A stretch of DNA of 64,000 nucleotides from Patescibacteria group bacterium (GTDB lineage: Bacteria; Patescibacteriota; Patescibacteriia; Patescibacteriales; Patescibacteriaceae). A program made the translations under genes and the position numbers. Location: the NCBI GenBank assembly GCA_030583705.1, contig CP129471.1:734506-798505 (forward strand), written 5' to 3'. The notes beneath the pieces are model-generated. The model made no database searches and was not told the origin of the DNA. It saw only the letters and a program-made list of their open reading frames with translations. Of this stretch, positions 7,750-16,287 are shown one piece after another (within the stretch, counting starts at the first letter, position 1; the number at the start of each line of letters is the position of its first letter).

Positions 7750-7778
7750 TTGTTTTATCTTTTGCTCTGTGATATGAT
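7750..7778 (+). promoter_or_regulatory. Promoter of the helicase-nuclease gene
   Basis: TTGTTT (7750-7755) and TATGAT (7773-7778) are 17 bases apart, with TGTGA just before the -10. The ATG follows 9 bases after the -10, with AGGAG only 3 bases before it, so the leader is extremely short or transcription starts at a second site. Confidence 0.5.
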
Positions 7779-7787
7779 TTAGGAGTT

Positions 7788-10730
7788 ATGAAAAAGCTTG
7801 ATATACTCTCCTCTCTTAATGATTCGCAAAAAAAAGCCGTTACTCACCAAGACGGCCCTTTGCTTATTGTAGCCGGCGCCGGTACTGGTAAAACCACGGT
7901 TTTAATTAACCGCCTAGCTTGGCTGATCCTTGAAAAAGGCGTTGATCCTGAAGAGATTCTTTTAACCACCTTTACAGAAAAAGGTGCCAATGAACTTGAA
8001 GAAAGGGCAGATAAACTTTTACCCTATGGTTATGTTAATCTTTGGATCAATACCTTCCACGGTCTATGTGAAAGAATTTTACGAGACCACGCTTTAGATA
8101 TAGGTTTATCTCCAAGCTTTACTCTTTTAAACCAAACCGAACAATGGATTTTTATAAGAAAACACATTACCGAACTAGGTCTTAATTATTACAAACCAAT
8201 CGGTGACCCGACAAAATTTATTCATGAAATAATCTCCCACTTCTCTCGTCTTAAGGACGAAAATATTGCCTCGTCTAAATATTTGGAATACGCACAAAAC
8301 CTTAAAGACGGGAAAGAAAGTCTCTTGAGTAGTAAAGATAAAGATAAAAAAAATAATGATGAAGAAGATAACCAAGCAGCCGAAGCCATGGAGCTTTCCC
8401 GAATTTATGAGTTAGCTGAGGCTTATCATTCATATAATCATTTAATGATTCAAGAAAACTTTTTAGATTTCGGGGATCTTATTGTTAAAACCATTGAACT
8501 TCTAAAAACCAGACCAAACATCTTAAAAAAATATCTTTCACGCTTTCGCTATATCATGGTAGATGAGTTTCAAGACACCAATAGTGCGCAGTATGAGCTT
8601 ATTAAACTCTTATCTGCTCCGAATAATAATTTAGTAGCAGTCGGAGATGATGACCAAAGTATCTATCGTTTCCGTGGTGCCGCCCTATCTAATATCATGC
8701 AATTTAAAGATGACTTTCCTAAAGCCAAACAAGTTGTTTTAACAGATAACTACCGCTCCGGACAAACTGTCCTTGATCATGCCTACCAACTAATCACCAA
8801 CAACAACCCGGATCGCTTGGAAGTAAAACTTAAACTTAACAAAAAACTAAAAAGCCAAACAGACTTTTCCGGTGAAGCCATTTATCTGGACTTTAATACC
8901 GAATACCAAGAATGCTTGGGAGTAGCCGAAAGAATTAAACTCTTAAAAGAAAGTGGCTTAGCTTCAAGCTGGGCACAAATCGCTGTTTTGGTTAGAGCTA
9001 ATGACACGGCCGATAAATTTGTTAAAGAATTGTCTCGACAAAATATCCCCAACCACTTTGTTTCTCTAAAGGGCCTTTATTACAAACCGATTATTCTAAA
9101 CGCTTTAGCCTATTTTAAACTCTTAGATCATTATCATGAACCAGCCGCTCTTTACCGCGTTCTGCGTATGCCCGCCTTTAGACTTAACCATGACGACCTC
9201 TTACTCCTTAACCTTTGGGCCAGAAAGAACGTTTTATCTCTCTTTGAAACCCTTAAACAAGCGGAAGCTGTACCTAAATTAAGTAAAGAAGCAGTTAAAA
9301 AGATTAATCATCTTCTGTCTTTAATTACTAGGCATACGGCCTTGGTTAATGATAAAAAAACCTCACGGGTCTTTTTGGCAGTGGTCCATGATTGTTTAAT
9401 TCCCTACCTAGATCAAGATCTTGATCATCTATCTTTTTCCTATCTTAACCAGTTTTATCATAAGATTAAAAAATTTGAAGAAGCAGACGAAGCTGGCACC
9501 CTAAAAGACTTTTTGGCTTTAATTAATCTGGAGATGGAAGCCGGCGAAACCGGTGGACTACGCTTTAATTTTGATGATGCTGATACGGTTAAAGTTATGA
9601 CTGTTCACGCCGCTAAGGGCTTGGAATTTGAACATGTCTTTATCGTTAACGCCGTTAATAAGCGCTTTCCCACCATTAACCGTTCGGATAAATTACCAAT
9701 ACCAGATGCTTTAGGTGTTAGTGCTGAACAAAATGTCCAAACTCATATTGCCGAAGAAAGACGTCTTTTCTACGTTGCCATGACCAGATCTAAAAAAGGT
9801 CTTTACGTAACCGGTGCTAAAGACTATGGTGGGGTACAAAAGAAAAAACCTTCAGCCTTTGTAGAAGAAGCCAAATTATCTACCTTGTCCGCTACTGGTG
9901 AAGAAGAAGACGAGCTTAGCCGCGATCTTAAAACTCTTAATAATCCGGAAGAAAAAACTAGCCTACCGTTACCCGTTAGCTACTCTTTTTCACAACTTGA
10001 GCTTTTTGAAAAATGCCCTTGGCAGTATAAGCTGATTTATCTTTTAAAACTACCTCAAGAAGAAAATCATTATTTTGTTTTCGGTAGAGTAATCCATTCT
10101 GTCTTAAAACAATTCTTTTTGCCTTTAACCGAAATTAACTCACAACAAAAAAATCTCTTTGGCCAAGCAGAAAAATCTTCAATTGATTTATCTTTAAAAA
10201 AACTCTTAGCTCTTTATGAACAGTACTGGATTAATAACGGCTACGAGGATAGACAACAAGCCGAGGATTATAAAGAAGCTGGACTAAAAATGCTTAAACA
10301 AATGCACGAAGAGATGGCGGAAGAAAAACCGGTTTGGTTGGAAAAGAAATTTAATCTGCCGCTTGGTAAATACAAATTAACCGGTGTTATTGACCGTGTA
10401 GATAAACTACCAGACGGCACTTATGAAATTATTGATTACAAAACAGGAAAAGCACCGGCTAAACTCACGCCGCAAAATAAAAAACAGCTTATTCTTTATC
10501 AGGCAGCCCTTGAAGAAATCTTTAAAATGAAAGTTAGCAAACTAACCTTCTACTATCTTAAAGACAATGAAAAAAAATCTTTTACCGCCAAAGGCGAAGA
10601 AATTATTACTCTAAAAGAACGTCTACTTGAATTAATAGAAGAAATTCAAACCTTTGACTTTACCGCCAGACCAGAAATCATGTGTAAAAACTGCCCCTAT
10701 AAGAGCCTGTGTGAATTTATTAGGATATAA
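7788..10730 (+). CDS. UvrD/Rep-family helicase fused to PD-(D/E)XK Fe-S nuclease
   Basis: 980 residues. An SF1A helicase fills the first ~680: Walker A GAGTGKTT (30-37), Walker B/motif II in MVDEFQDTN, VGDDDQSIYRFRGA, VMTVHAAKGLEFEHVFI and VAMTRSKKGLYV. The C-terminal ~250 residues are a RecB/AddB-type nuclease: C743 (FEKCPWQY), catalytic IIDYKTGK (D883, K885), and C966, C969, C975 in CKNCPYKSLC, which together give the four-cysteine Fe-S cluster arrangement. It probably processes DNA double-strand ends for recombination, acting as AdnB- or AddA-like subunit or alone. No partner subunit is adjacent. Confidence 0.9.
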   Translation: MKKLDILSSLNDSQKKAVTHQDGPLLIVAGAGTGKTTVLINRLAWLILEKGVDPEEILLTTFTEKGANELEERADKLLPYGYVNLWINTFHGLCERILRDHALDIGLSPSFTLLNQTEQWIFIRKHITELGLNYYKPIGDPTKFIHEIISHFSRLKDENIASSKYLEYAQNLKDGKESLLSSKDKDKKNNDEEDNQAAEAMELSRIYELAEAYHSYNHLMIQENFLDFGDLIVKTIELLKTRPNILKKYLSRFRYIMVDEFQDTNSAQYELIKLLSAPNNNLVAVGDDDQSIYRFRGAALSNIMQFKDDFPKAKQVVLTDNYRSGQTVLDHAYQLITNNNPDRLEVKLKLNKKLKSQTDFSGEAIYLDFNTEYQECLGVAERIKLLKESGLASSWAQIAVLVRANDTADKFVKELSRQNIPNHFVSLKGLYYKPIILNALAYFKLLDHYHEPAALYRVLRMPAFRLNHDDLLLLNLWARKNVLSLFETLKQAEAVPKLSKEAVKKINHLLSLITRHTALVNDKKTSRVFLAVVHDCLIPYLDQDLDHLSFSYLNQFYHKIKKFEEADEAGTLKDFLALINLEMEAGETGGLRFNFDDADTVKVMTVHAAKGLEFEHVFIVNAVNKRFPTINRSDKLPIPDALGVSAEQNVQTHIAEERRLFYVAMTRSKKGLYVTGAKDYGGVQKKKPSAFVEEAKLSTLSATGEEEDELSRDLKTLNNPEEKTSLPLPVSYSFSQLELFEKCPWQYKLIYLLKLPQEENHYFVFGRVIHSVLKQFFLPLTEINSQQKNLFGQAEKSSIDLSLKKLLALYEQYWINNGYEDRQQAEDYKEAGLKMLKQMHEEMAEEKPVWLEKKFNLPLGKYKLTGVIDRVDKLPDGTYEIIDYKTGKAPAKLTPQNKKQLILYQAALEEIFKMKVSKLTFYYLKDNEKKSFTAKGEEIITLKERLLELIEEIQTFDFTARPEIMCKNCPYKSLCEFIRI

Positions 10731-10734
10731 GTTA

Positions 10735-10763
10735 TTGTTTTAAGTTTAATTAAATGGTATTAT
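10735..10763 (+). promoter_or_regulatory. Promoter of the prepilin-fusion gene
   Basis: TTGTTT (10735-10740) and TATTAT (10758-10763) are separated by 17 bases, 31 bases before the ATG and directly after the helicase stop codon. Confidence 0.55.
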
Positions 10764-10793
10764 ACATAATATACAATAAACTTAAATTTAATC

Positions 10794-12242
10794 ATGTTAT
10801 ATAAGAAACTAAAGGCTTTTACTCTCATAGAGCTCTTGGTGGTAATAGCTATAATAGGTATACTCTCAACCTTGGTTATTATATCTTTAGGTGATTCAAG
10901 GGCTAGTGCCAGAGACGCTAAAAGACTTAATGATCTAAAAGCCATGGCTAATGCTCTGGAGCTGTATTATGCAGATAATAACTCTTACCCTGAAGCAGAT
11001 AACTTTTCTCCTGGACAGGCTTTGGAAGCTGGTGGAGTAGTCTACATGAGCAAAGTACCCAATAACCCTACTCCAAGAACGGATGGTGATTGCCAGGATA
11101 ATGAGTATATATACGAATCAAACACTACGACATATACCATATATGCTTGTATTGGAAGTGATGCTGGATTTTTGTTGGCCGGAAATATCGTAGCTACTCC
11201 AGCGGGTATAACCTCTCCCAATGAGTTTATTATCCTGGTTAAAACAGACAATGCCGGAACTTCCACCAGTACTCAATTCACAATTCCAACGACTGGAGCC
11301 GGTTATAATTACAATGTAGATTGGGGTGACGGTAATGCTTCCACCGGTTTAACAGGTGATTATACTCATACCTATGCTTCAGCCGGAACTTATAAAATAA
11401 AAATCAGTGGAAACTTCCCGAGAATATATTTTAATAATGGCGGAGATAGATTAAAACTTCTAGAAGTGCAAAATTGGGGCAATATAGCGTGGACATCTAT
11501 GCAATCAGCTTTTCATGGTGCAGCTAATATGGACATTACCGCTACCGACATACCTGATCTTTCTAATGTTACAAACATGGAGCAAATGATTAGGGGTTGT
11601 AATTCTTTAGTCGGAAACAGCTCTTTTTCTAGATGGGATACTTCTAATATAACCAATATGGGCTTTAATTGGTATACGCCTTTATTTAATCAAGACATTG
11701 GAGACTGGGATGTAAGTAATGTTACCAACATGCAAGAATCTTTTCGTTTTGCCACCGCCTTTAATCAGGATATAGGTAATTGGAATGTTAGCAAGGTTTC
11801 AGCTTTTTCTAACTTTATGGCCGGTAAAACAGCGGCTAATTATTCAGCCGAACATCTTGACTCTATTTACAACGGCTGGATTAGAAATCCTCTTATAACT
11901 GGTAGGTCAATTCAATTTGGCACTATAAAATACACAGCTGCCGGAGCGGAGGGTCGAGCATTATTAACTCGCGCTAACGCCACGGTCAATGTTTCTAACG
12001 TCGCTAATAACGGTAGTGGTTTAATTAGAGTAACCACATCCACTAGTCACGGCTTAACGACTAATAATAAAATATTTAATGCAAATATCGGAGGCACCAC
12101 CGAAGCTAATGGGCTCTGGGTAGTGACCGTAATTAACGCCACTACTATAGATCTTCAAGGTAGTACGTTTACTAATTCATATACCTCGGGTGGAACAGTT
12201 AGGACGGGTTATGGATGGACAGTTCAGGATGGAGGAATATAA
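10794..12242 (+). CDS. Prepilin-like surface protein with PKD and BspA-like repeats
   Basis: 482 residues. The N-terminus KAFTLIELLVVIAIIGIL is a type IV prepilin/pseudopilin signal with Glu at +5; the residue before the cleavage site is Ala instead of the usual Gly. Residues ~25-130 are a short pilin-like domain (RLNDLKAMANALELYY). A PKD-like segment follows (YNVDWGDG, YTHTYASAGTYKIKISG), then DUF285/BspA-like repeats (FNQDIGDWDVSNVTNMQ, FNQDIGNWNVSKV). Such modules bind ligands at the cell surface, so the protein is likely an adhesin displayed through a type IV pilus system. The repeat calls are strong; the role is inferred. Confidence 0.88.
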   Translation: MLYKKLKAFTLIELLVVIAIIGILSTLVIISLGDSRASARDAKRLNDLKAMANALELYYADNNSYPEADNFSPGQALEAGGVVYMSKVPNNPTPRTDGDCQDNEYIYESNTTTYTIYACIGSDAGFLLAGNIVATPAGITSPNEFIILVKTDNAGTSTSTQFTIPTTGAGYNYNVDWGDGNASTGLTGDYTHTYASAGTYKIKISGNFPRIYFNNGGDRLKLLEVQNWGNIAWTSMQSAFHGAANMDITATDIPDLSNVTNMEQMIRGCNSLVGNSSFSRWDTSNITNMGFNWYTPLFNQDIGDWDVSNVTNMQESFRFATAFNQDIGNWNVSKVSAFSNFMAGKTAANYSAEHLDSIYNGWIRNPLITGRSIQFGTIKYTAAGAEGRALLTRANATVNVSNVANNGSGLIRVTTSTSHGLTTNNKIFNANIGGTTEANGLWVVTVINATTIDLQGSTFTNSYTSGGTVRTGYGWTVQDGGI

Positions 12243-12262
12243 TAAAAGAAAAACAACCTTTA

Positions 12263-12292
12263 TTGAAAAAATATCATCTTCTGTGCTATAAT
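12263..12292 (+). promoter_or_regulatory. Promoter for the 12.37-13.57 kb genes
   Basis: TTGAAA (12263-12268) and TATAAT (12287-12292) with an 18-base spacer ending TGTGC. The TGTG-N-TATAAT form recurs elsewhere in the window. Confidence 0.7.
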
Positions 12293-12373
12293 AAAGGTAG
12301 GTAAAGGCACCTTCTAAAAAGCTTTACCAGTTAAAATAAAAAGTAATAAGTTACTCTAATATCGTTAAAAATT

Positions 12374-12766
12374 ATGACTCTGCGCGGCTACCTTATTATC
12401 ATGATCACCGCCACCGTAATGTTGTGGACCGGTTTTCTTCTGTTAATTATGAACATTAACCCGCAAGAAGCTGGGATGGCGGAGCTCGTTATTTTTTATG
12501 CGGTTTTGATTTTTGCCTTAACCGGTACTGGTTCAATTATCGGATTTCTGGTCAGATTCCTGGCTTTAAAAAGACGATTGGCCGGTTACGCAGTAGTAGT
12601 AGCTTTTAGACAAGCCTTTTTAACGGCTGTTCTACTTGGTGCCATTTTGTTCCTTTTTTCACAAAAACTTTTTAGTTTGTTTAACATTGGTCTGTTAATC
12701 GTCTGTTTAACGGCTTTAGAATTCTTTTTACTAAGTTATCATAACGAAAAAAAAGTTGAAAACTAA
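12374..12766 (+). CDS. Four-helix membrane protein, unknown function
   Basis: 130 residues with four hydrophobic segments (about 7-27, 39-61, 75-98, 101-122) and a charged C-terminus (HNEKKVEN). No family recognised. It has its own promoter and is followed by two more small genes on the same strand. A structural or transport role cannot be assigned. Confidence 0.7.
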   Translation: MTLRGYLIIMITATVMLWTGFLLLIMNINPQEAGMAELVIFYAVLIFALTGTGSIIGFLVRFLALKRRLAGYAVVVAFRQAFLTAVLLGAILFLFSQKLFSLFNIGLLIVCLTALEFFLLSYHNEKKVEN

Positions 12767-12826
12767 AAGAAAAAATTCTGATCAACTAAAAATTTTAATT
12801 ATTAATAAAATCATTAATTTAAACTT

Positions 12827-13213
12827 ATGTCTTTCTTACAAAAAATCCTTAAAGTCTTTAAGAGTAAATCATCAACCAATTTTCCCGGAGTGGTAGTGGG
12901 ACAGATTAAGAATATTGATACCCACCCTAATGCAGATAAACTCAGAGTGGTTAAAGTTGACGCTGGTAAAGAAATAACAGTGGTTTGCGGAGCCAATAAC
13001 ATTTGTGTTGGACAATTAGTGCCAACTGCTATGATCGGAGCGGCTTTGCCCGGAGGAATTGTTATCCAACAAGCTAATATCCGCGGTGTTGATTCCGAGG
13101 GCATGCTTTGTAGTGCCACCGAATTATGTGTCGGCGAAGATGATACCGGCATTTTAATACTTGAGCAAGGAGAAATCGGAGAACCGATAGACGCTTATAT
13201 TTTAAGGCAATAG
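12827..13213 (+). CDS. Stand-alone tRNA-binding OB-fold protein (PheT N-domain-like)
   Basis: 128 residues. Residues ~20-125 match the EMAP/PheT tRNA-binding OB fold: VVVGQIKNIDTHPNADKL, VVCGANNICVGQLVPTAMIGA, IRGVDSEGMLCSATEL. In bacterial PheRS this is the N-terminal domain of the ~800-residue beta subunit; here it stands alone with its own stop and no downstream PheT sequence. It may act as a tRNA-binding factor or chaperone, as for CsaA/Trbp111. The fold call is secure; the role is inferred. Confidence 0.85.
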   Translation: MSFLQKILKVFKSKSSTNFPGVVVGQIKNIDTHPNADKLRVVKVDAGKEITVVCGANNICVGQLVPTAMIGAALPGGIVIQQANIRGVDSEGMLCSATELCVGEDDTGILILEQGEIGEPIDAYILRQ

Positions 13214-13267
13214 AGAAGAAAAATAAAACTAAACTTAAATTTAAAATTAAATAAATAATTCAAACAT

Positions 13268-13573
13268 ATGTTTTTTATCAATACCAGTCAGGACATTTTT
13301 TACTTAGTGCTATCTTTTTGTATATTATGGTTTACCATCTTCTTACTCTGGATGATGTATTACGCCATTGCCGCCATTAAACAAACTTACCAAATAGTTA
13401 ACGGCTTTAAACAACGCTTGGAGACTTTGGATGAATTAATTAGACTAATGAAAGAAAAAATTACTGGAGCTTCTTCTTATATTACGGTTATCGCTTCTGG
13501 TGTTGGAAAACTGATCGGTATTTTATCTGGTATAAAAGAAACAAGCAAAAAAAAGACTGATAAAAAAAGCTAA
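13268..13573 (+). CDS. Small membrane-anchored protein, unknown
   Basis: 101 residues: one N-terminal membrane helix (about 10-36), then a polar helical region (IVNGFKQRLETLDELIRLM) and a Lys-rich tail (KKKTDKKS). The layout resembles DUF948-like membrane proteins, but I cannot assign a family. It ends 8 bases before the promoter of the M23 peptidase gene. Confidence 0.6.
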   Translation: MFFINTSQDIFYLVLSFCILWFTIFLLWMMYYAIAAIKQTYQIVNGFKQRLETLDELIRLMKEKITGASSYITVIASGVGKLIGILSGIKETSKKKTDKKS

Positions 13574-13581
13574 AAATAGCA

Positions 13582-13610
13582 TTGACACCGATAGTTCTTT
13601 TCGGTATGAT
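13582..13610 (+). promoter_or_regulatory. Promoter of the LysM/M23 peptidase gene
   Basis: TTGACA (13582-13587), a 17-base spacer and TATGAT (13605-13610). Transcription should start near 13617, which limits the choice of start codon for the next gene. Confidence 0.75.
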
Positions 13611-13669
13611 GGAAGCTTAATATTAACCCAAAAACTATAGCTACGCCAATTAAAAAAGCAGTTGTCGCC

Positions 13670-14956
13670 TTGACCCTGTTTTTGCTAAAAATCGTTATTT
13701 ACGCCAAAAAGCTCTTAACCGCTTTTTTTGTTAAGCTTATTTATCGCCCTCTGGTTTGGCTTTTTAATAAGCTGCTTATTTTGGTAGTAGTGCCTGTTTA
13801 TCGGTTATACGGGCTAATTGTTCGTACAGCCGGTGGTCCAGTTAAAACCAATAAACGTAGAGCTGAAAAAATGATCGGCAAGTGGTTATTACACGGCCTG
13901 ATCATTGTTTTAACCTTTACGGTATTAATCCATAATTTTACCAATAAAGCTTCAGCAATTTCTTCGGATGAACTGGTTGGTAGAACTGTTTTATCTAGAC
14001 TAGTGGTGGATACTTTAGGAGAAATGGAAGAGATAATTGAAGAAAAACAGAACTTTGAAAGATTAGTTTATGATTATGAAAAAGACGAACCAACCGGTCT
14101 TGAGTCTCCTGTTTCCATTTATACTAAAGAGCTGCCTCAAGATGAGGAAGAAGAACCATCCTCTTCAATTCCCACAGATAGAACGGAACCGATTAAATAC
14201 ACCGTACAAAGCGGAGATACAATTTCAGTTATCGCGCAACGTTTCGGTATTAGCGTGGCCACTATTTTGTGGGAAAACAATCTAACAGCCACCAGCATAA
14301 TTCGCCCTGGTACTGAACTAACAATTCTGCCAATGACTGGTGTTTCTCATGAAGTAGCCAGAGGACAAACCCTGGGACAAATCGCCCAACTATACAGTGT
14401 CTCAGAAAACGATATTATTGAAGGCAATTCTTTAGCCGATGCCAACCAACTAAGAATTGGTGCTAAGTTAATGATCCCTGGCGGTAGTAAAAGAGTTGAA
14501 ACACCGGTTCGTAGTGTAGCCGCACGACCGGCTACTGGTGCAGCTGCAACTATTAGAAGTTTAGTAAACGCACCGGCACCAGTTGTTCCCGCTGGAGATA
14601 AAATGGTCTGGCCGACCGTGGGTGCAAGAATTACCCAATATTACTCTTGGGCGCATGGTGGTATTGATATAGCCAACCGAACTGGTACTCCGATTTACGC
14701 GGCTGAAGCTGGAACTGTGGAAACCATAGGTTACAACCGTGGTGGTTATGGTAACCAAATATTGCTTAACCATGGAGGAGGCACCAAAACCCGCTACGCT
14801 CACCTTTCCACCTTTGGGGTAAGTACAGGCGAAAGAGTAGCTAAGGGGCAATATATCGGCGCTATGGGCTCTACCGGACGCTCTACCGGGCCACACCTTC
14901 ACTTTGAGGTTATCATTAACGGCCAACGTTATAACCCCTTGAATTATATTCGTTAA
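13670..14956 (+). CDS. LysM and M23 cell-wall endopeptidase
   Basis: 428 residues from a TTG start; the frame is open further upstream to the transcription start but with no ATG or GTG. A hydrophobic anchor lies near residues 64-84. Two LysM domains follow (YTVQSGDTISVIAQRFGIS; then VARGQTLGQIAQLYSVS), which bind peptidoglycan. The C-terminal domain is a complete M23 (LytM) peptidase with zinc ligands H329 and D333 (HGGID) and H411 in HLHFEV with H409 as catalytic partner. It likely cleaves peptide cross-links outside the membrane during growth or division, or activates another hydrolase. Confidence 0.92.
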   Translation: MTLFLLKIVIYAKKLLTAFFVKLIYRPLVWLFNKLLILVVVPVYRLYGLIVRTAGGPVKTNKRRAEKMIGKWLLHGLIIVLTFTVLIHNFTNKASAISSDELVGRTVLSRLVVDTLGEMEEIIEEKQNFERLVYDYEKDEPTGLESPVSIYTKELPQDEEEEPSSSIPTDRTEPIKYTVQSGDTISVIAQRFGISVATILWENNLTATSIIRPGTELTILPMTGVSHEVARGQTLGQIAQLYSVSENDIIEGNSLADANQLRIGAKLMIPGGSKRVETPVRSVAARPATGAAATIRSLVNAPAPVVPAGDKMVWPTVGARITQYYSWAHGGIDIANRTGTPIYAAEAGTVETIGYNRGGYGNQILLNHGGGTKTRYAHLSTFGVSTGERVAKGQYIGAMGSTGRSTGPHLHFEVIINGQRYNPLNYIR

Positions 14957-15013
14957 TACGCTATATTGTTAGAGAAGTTTTAAGGCTAAAATTTAAGGCT
15001 AAAAAATAAAGCT

Positions 15014-15262
15014 ATGAGTATACTTATCGGGCTTATCATGATTGTTATAGGCAGTCTGATAGTAATAAAGTCAGAAGCGATCCTTAACACTTTTGGTAGG
15101 ATGGAGTTTTTTGAAGATAAACTAGGTACTTCCGGAGGATCAAGACTGGGTTATAAGTTAATAGGTATTATTATAACTTTTTTAGGAATCTTAACCTTAA
15201 CCGGCTTAATCCAGGGTTTTATAATGTTTATCCTTAGTCCGATCTTAAGATACAATCAATAA
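15014..15262 (+). CDS. Small two-helix membrane protein, unknown
   Basis: 82 residues with hydrophobic segments at about 2-20 and 50-75 around a short polar loop (GRMEFFEDKLGTSGGSR). No family recognised. The gene ends just before tRNA-Ala. Confidence 0.6.
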   Translation: MSILIGLIMIVIGSLIVIKSEAILNTFGRMEFFEDKLGTSGGSRLGYKLIGIIITFLGILTLTGLIQGFIMFILSPILRYNQ

Positions 15263-15266
15263 TCAA

Positions 15267-15339
15267 GGGCCAGTAGCTCATCTGGTAGAGCACCTGCTTT
15301 GCAAGCAGGGGGTGGCAGGTTCGAGTCCTGTCTGGTCCA
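15267..15339 (+). tRNA. tRNA-Ala (anticodon TGC)
   Basis: 73 bases fold as a cloverleaf: acceptor GGGCCAG/CTGGTCC with the G3:U70 pair that identifies alanine tRNAs, D arm with AGCTC/GAGC, anticodon stem CCTGC/GCAGG around TTTGCAA (anticodon TGC), and T loop GGTTCGAGTCC. Discriminator is A; CCA is not encoded. The next start codon is only 4 bases downstream. Confidence 0.97.
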
Positions 15340-15342
15340 CTA

Positions 15343-16119
15343 ATGAAAAAACTTTTTATAAAAAATCGTCACCAAAAAGATATCTGTGTATTAGTGGGAG
15401 AAAAAAGCTCAGCCAAAGGTCTGGCTTTTGTTATGCACGGTCTGGGAGGTTTTAAAGAGCAAGACCACATAAGAACTCTCGCAGAAGCACTTTTGGAAAA
15501 AGGTTATACAGTAGTTAGTTTTGACACTACTAACTCCATTGGGGAAAGCAGTGGAAGATACGAAGAGGCTACTGTTACCAATTATTATGAAGATCTTGAA
15601 GATGTTGTTGCTTGGTCTAAAAATCAAGCCTGGTACCAAGAACCATTTATTATGGCGGGCCAAAGCTTGGGTGGTATTTGTATTTGTCTTTATGCAGAAA
15701 AATATCCGCAAAAGGTTCTAGCCCTCGCTCCAATTTCTACTGTTACTTCTGGTAAATTAAGTCTGGAAGCCCATCAAAAATATAAAAATGAACAACTCAT
15801 TAATTGGCAGAAAACCGGTTGGCTGGAAACTAAAAGTGAATCAAGACCAGGTCTAATAAAAAGACTACCTTGGTCTCATATGATAGACAGATTAAAATAT
15901 GATTTAACACCTGAGGCTTTAAAACTAACCATGCCCAAACTATTAATTGTGGGAGAGCATGATACTTCTACTCCCCCTGAACATGTTAAACAATTTTTTG
16001 ATATCCTACCGGAGCCTAAAGAGTACCACGTTATTAAAGATGCCCCTCATACTTTCAGAAAAAAAGAACATTTGGATCAGATTAAAAAAATAATCTTAGA
16101 TTGGTTAAATAAAATATAG
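15343..16119 (+). CDS. Alpha/beta hydrolase (serine esterase-like)
   Basis: 258 residues with the fold's landmarks: oxyanion region FVMHGLGGFKE, nucleophile elbow GQSLGG (S108), acid region LLIVGEHDTSTPPE and catalytic His in KDAPHTFRK. Similar to peptidase S9/DLH-type hydrolases; substrate unknown. No signal peptide. The ATG starts 4 bases after tRNA-Ala with no room for a Shine-Dalgarno outside the tRNA, so the mRNA is probably released by tRNA 3' processing and translated leaderless, unless it starts elsewhere. Confidence 0.88.
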   Translation: MKKLFIKNRHQKDICVLVGEKSSAKGLAFVMHGLGGFKEQDHIRTLAEALLEKGYTVVSFDTTNSIGESSGRYEEATVTNYYEDLEDVVAWSKNQAWYQEPFIMAGQSLGGICICLYAEKYPQKVLALAPISTVTSGKLSLEAHQKYKNEQLINWQKTGWLETKSESRPGLIKRLPWSHMIDRLKYDLTPEALKLTMPKLLIVGEHDTSTPPEHVKQFFDILPEPKEYHVIKDAPHTFRKKEHLDQIKKIILDWLNKI

Positions 16120-16287
16120 AAACCTTATGCTACATAACCGTAATACAAAAACCTGGTCAGGATTTACTCTAAATATTAACTTCTTCCACTAGGAGGTAGA
16201 GGTAATTATTTAATTTATTAAACTTTAAAACCCTACTTCTTAAGTGGGTTTTTTGTTTGTTCTTTATAAAAATAAAAAGGAGAAAAA
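16120..16287 (+). terminator. Intergenic stretch with probable terminator
   Basis: Within this 168-base gap AAAACCC-T-AC and GTGGGTTTT (about 16227-16253) form a stem with a bulged T followed by a T run, a likely terminator for the hydrolase gene. The NlpC/P60 gene's Shine-Dalgarno AAGGAG is at 16276-16283. I see no other gene. Confidence 0.55.
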
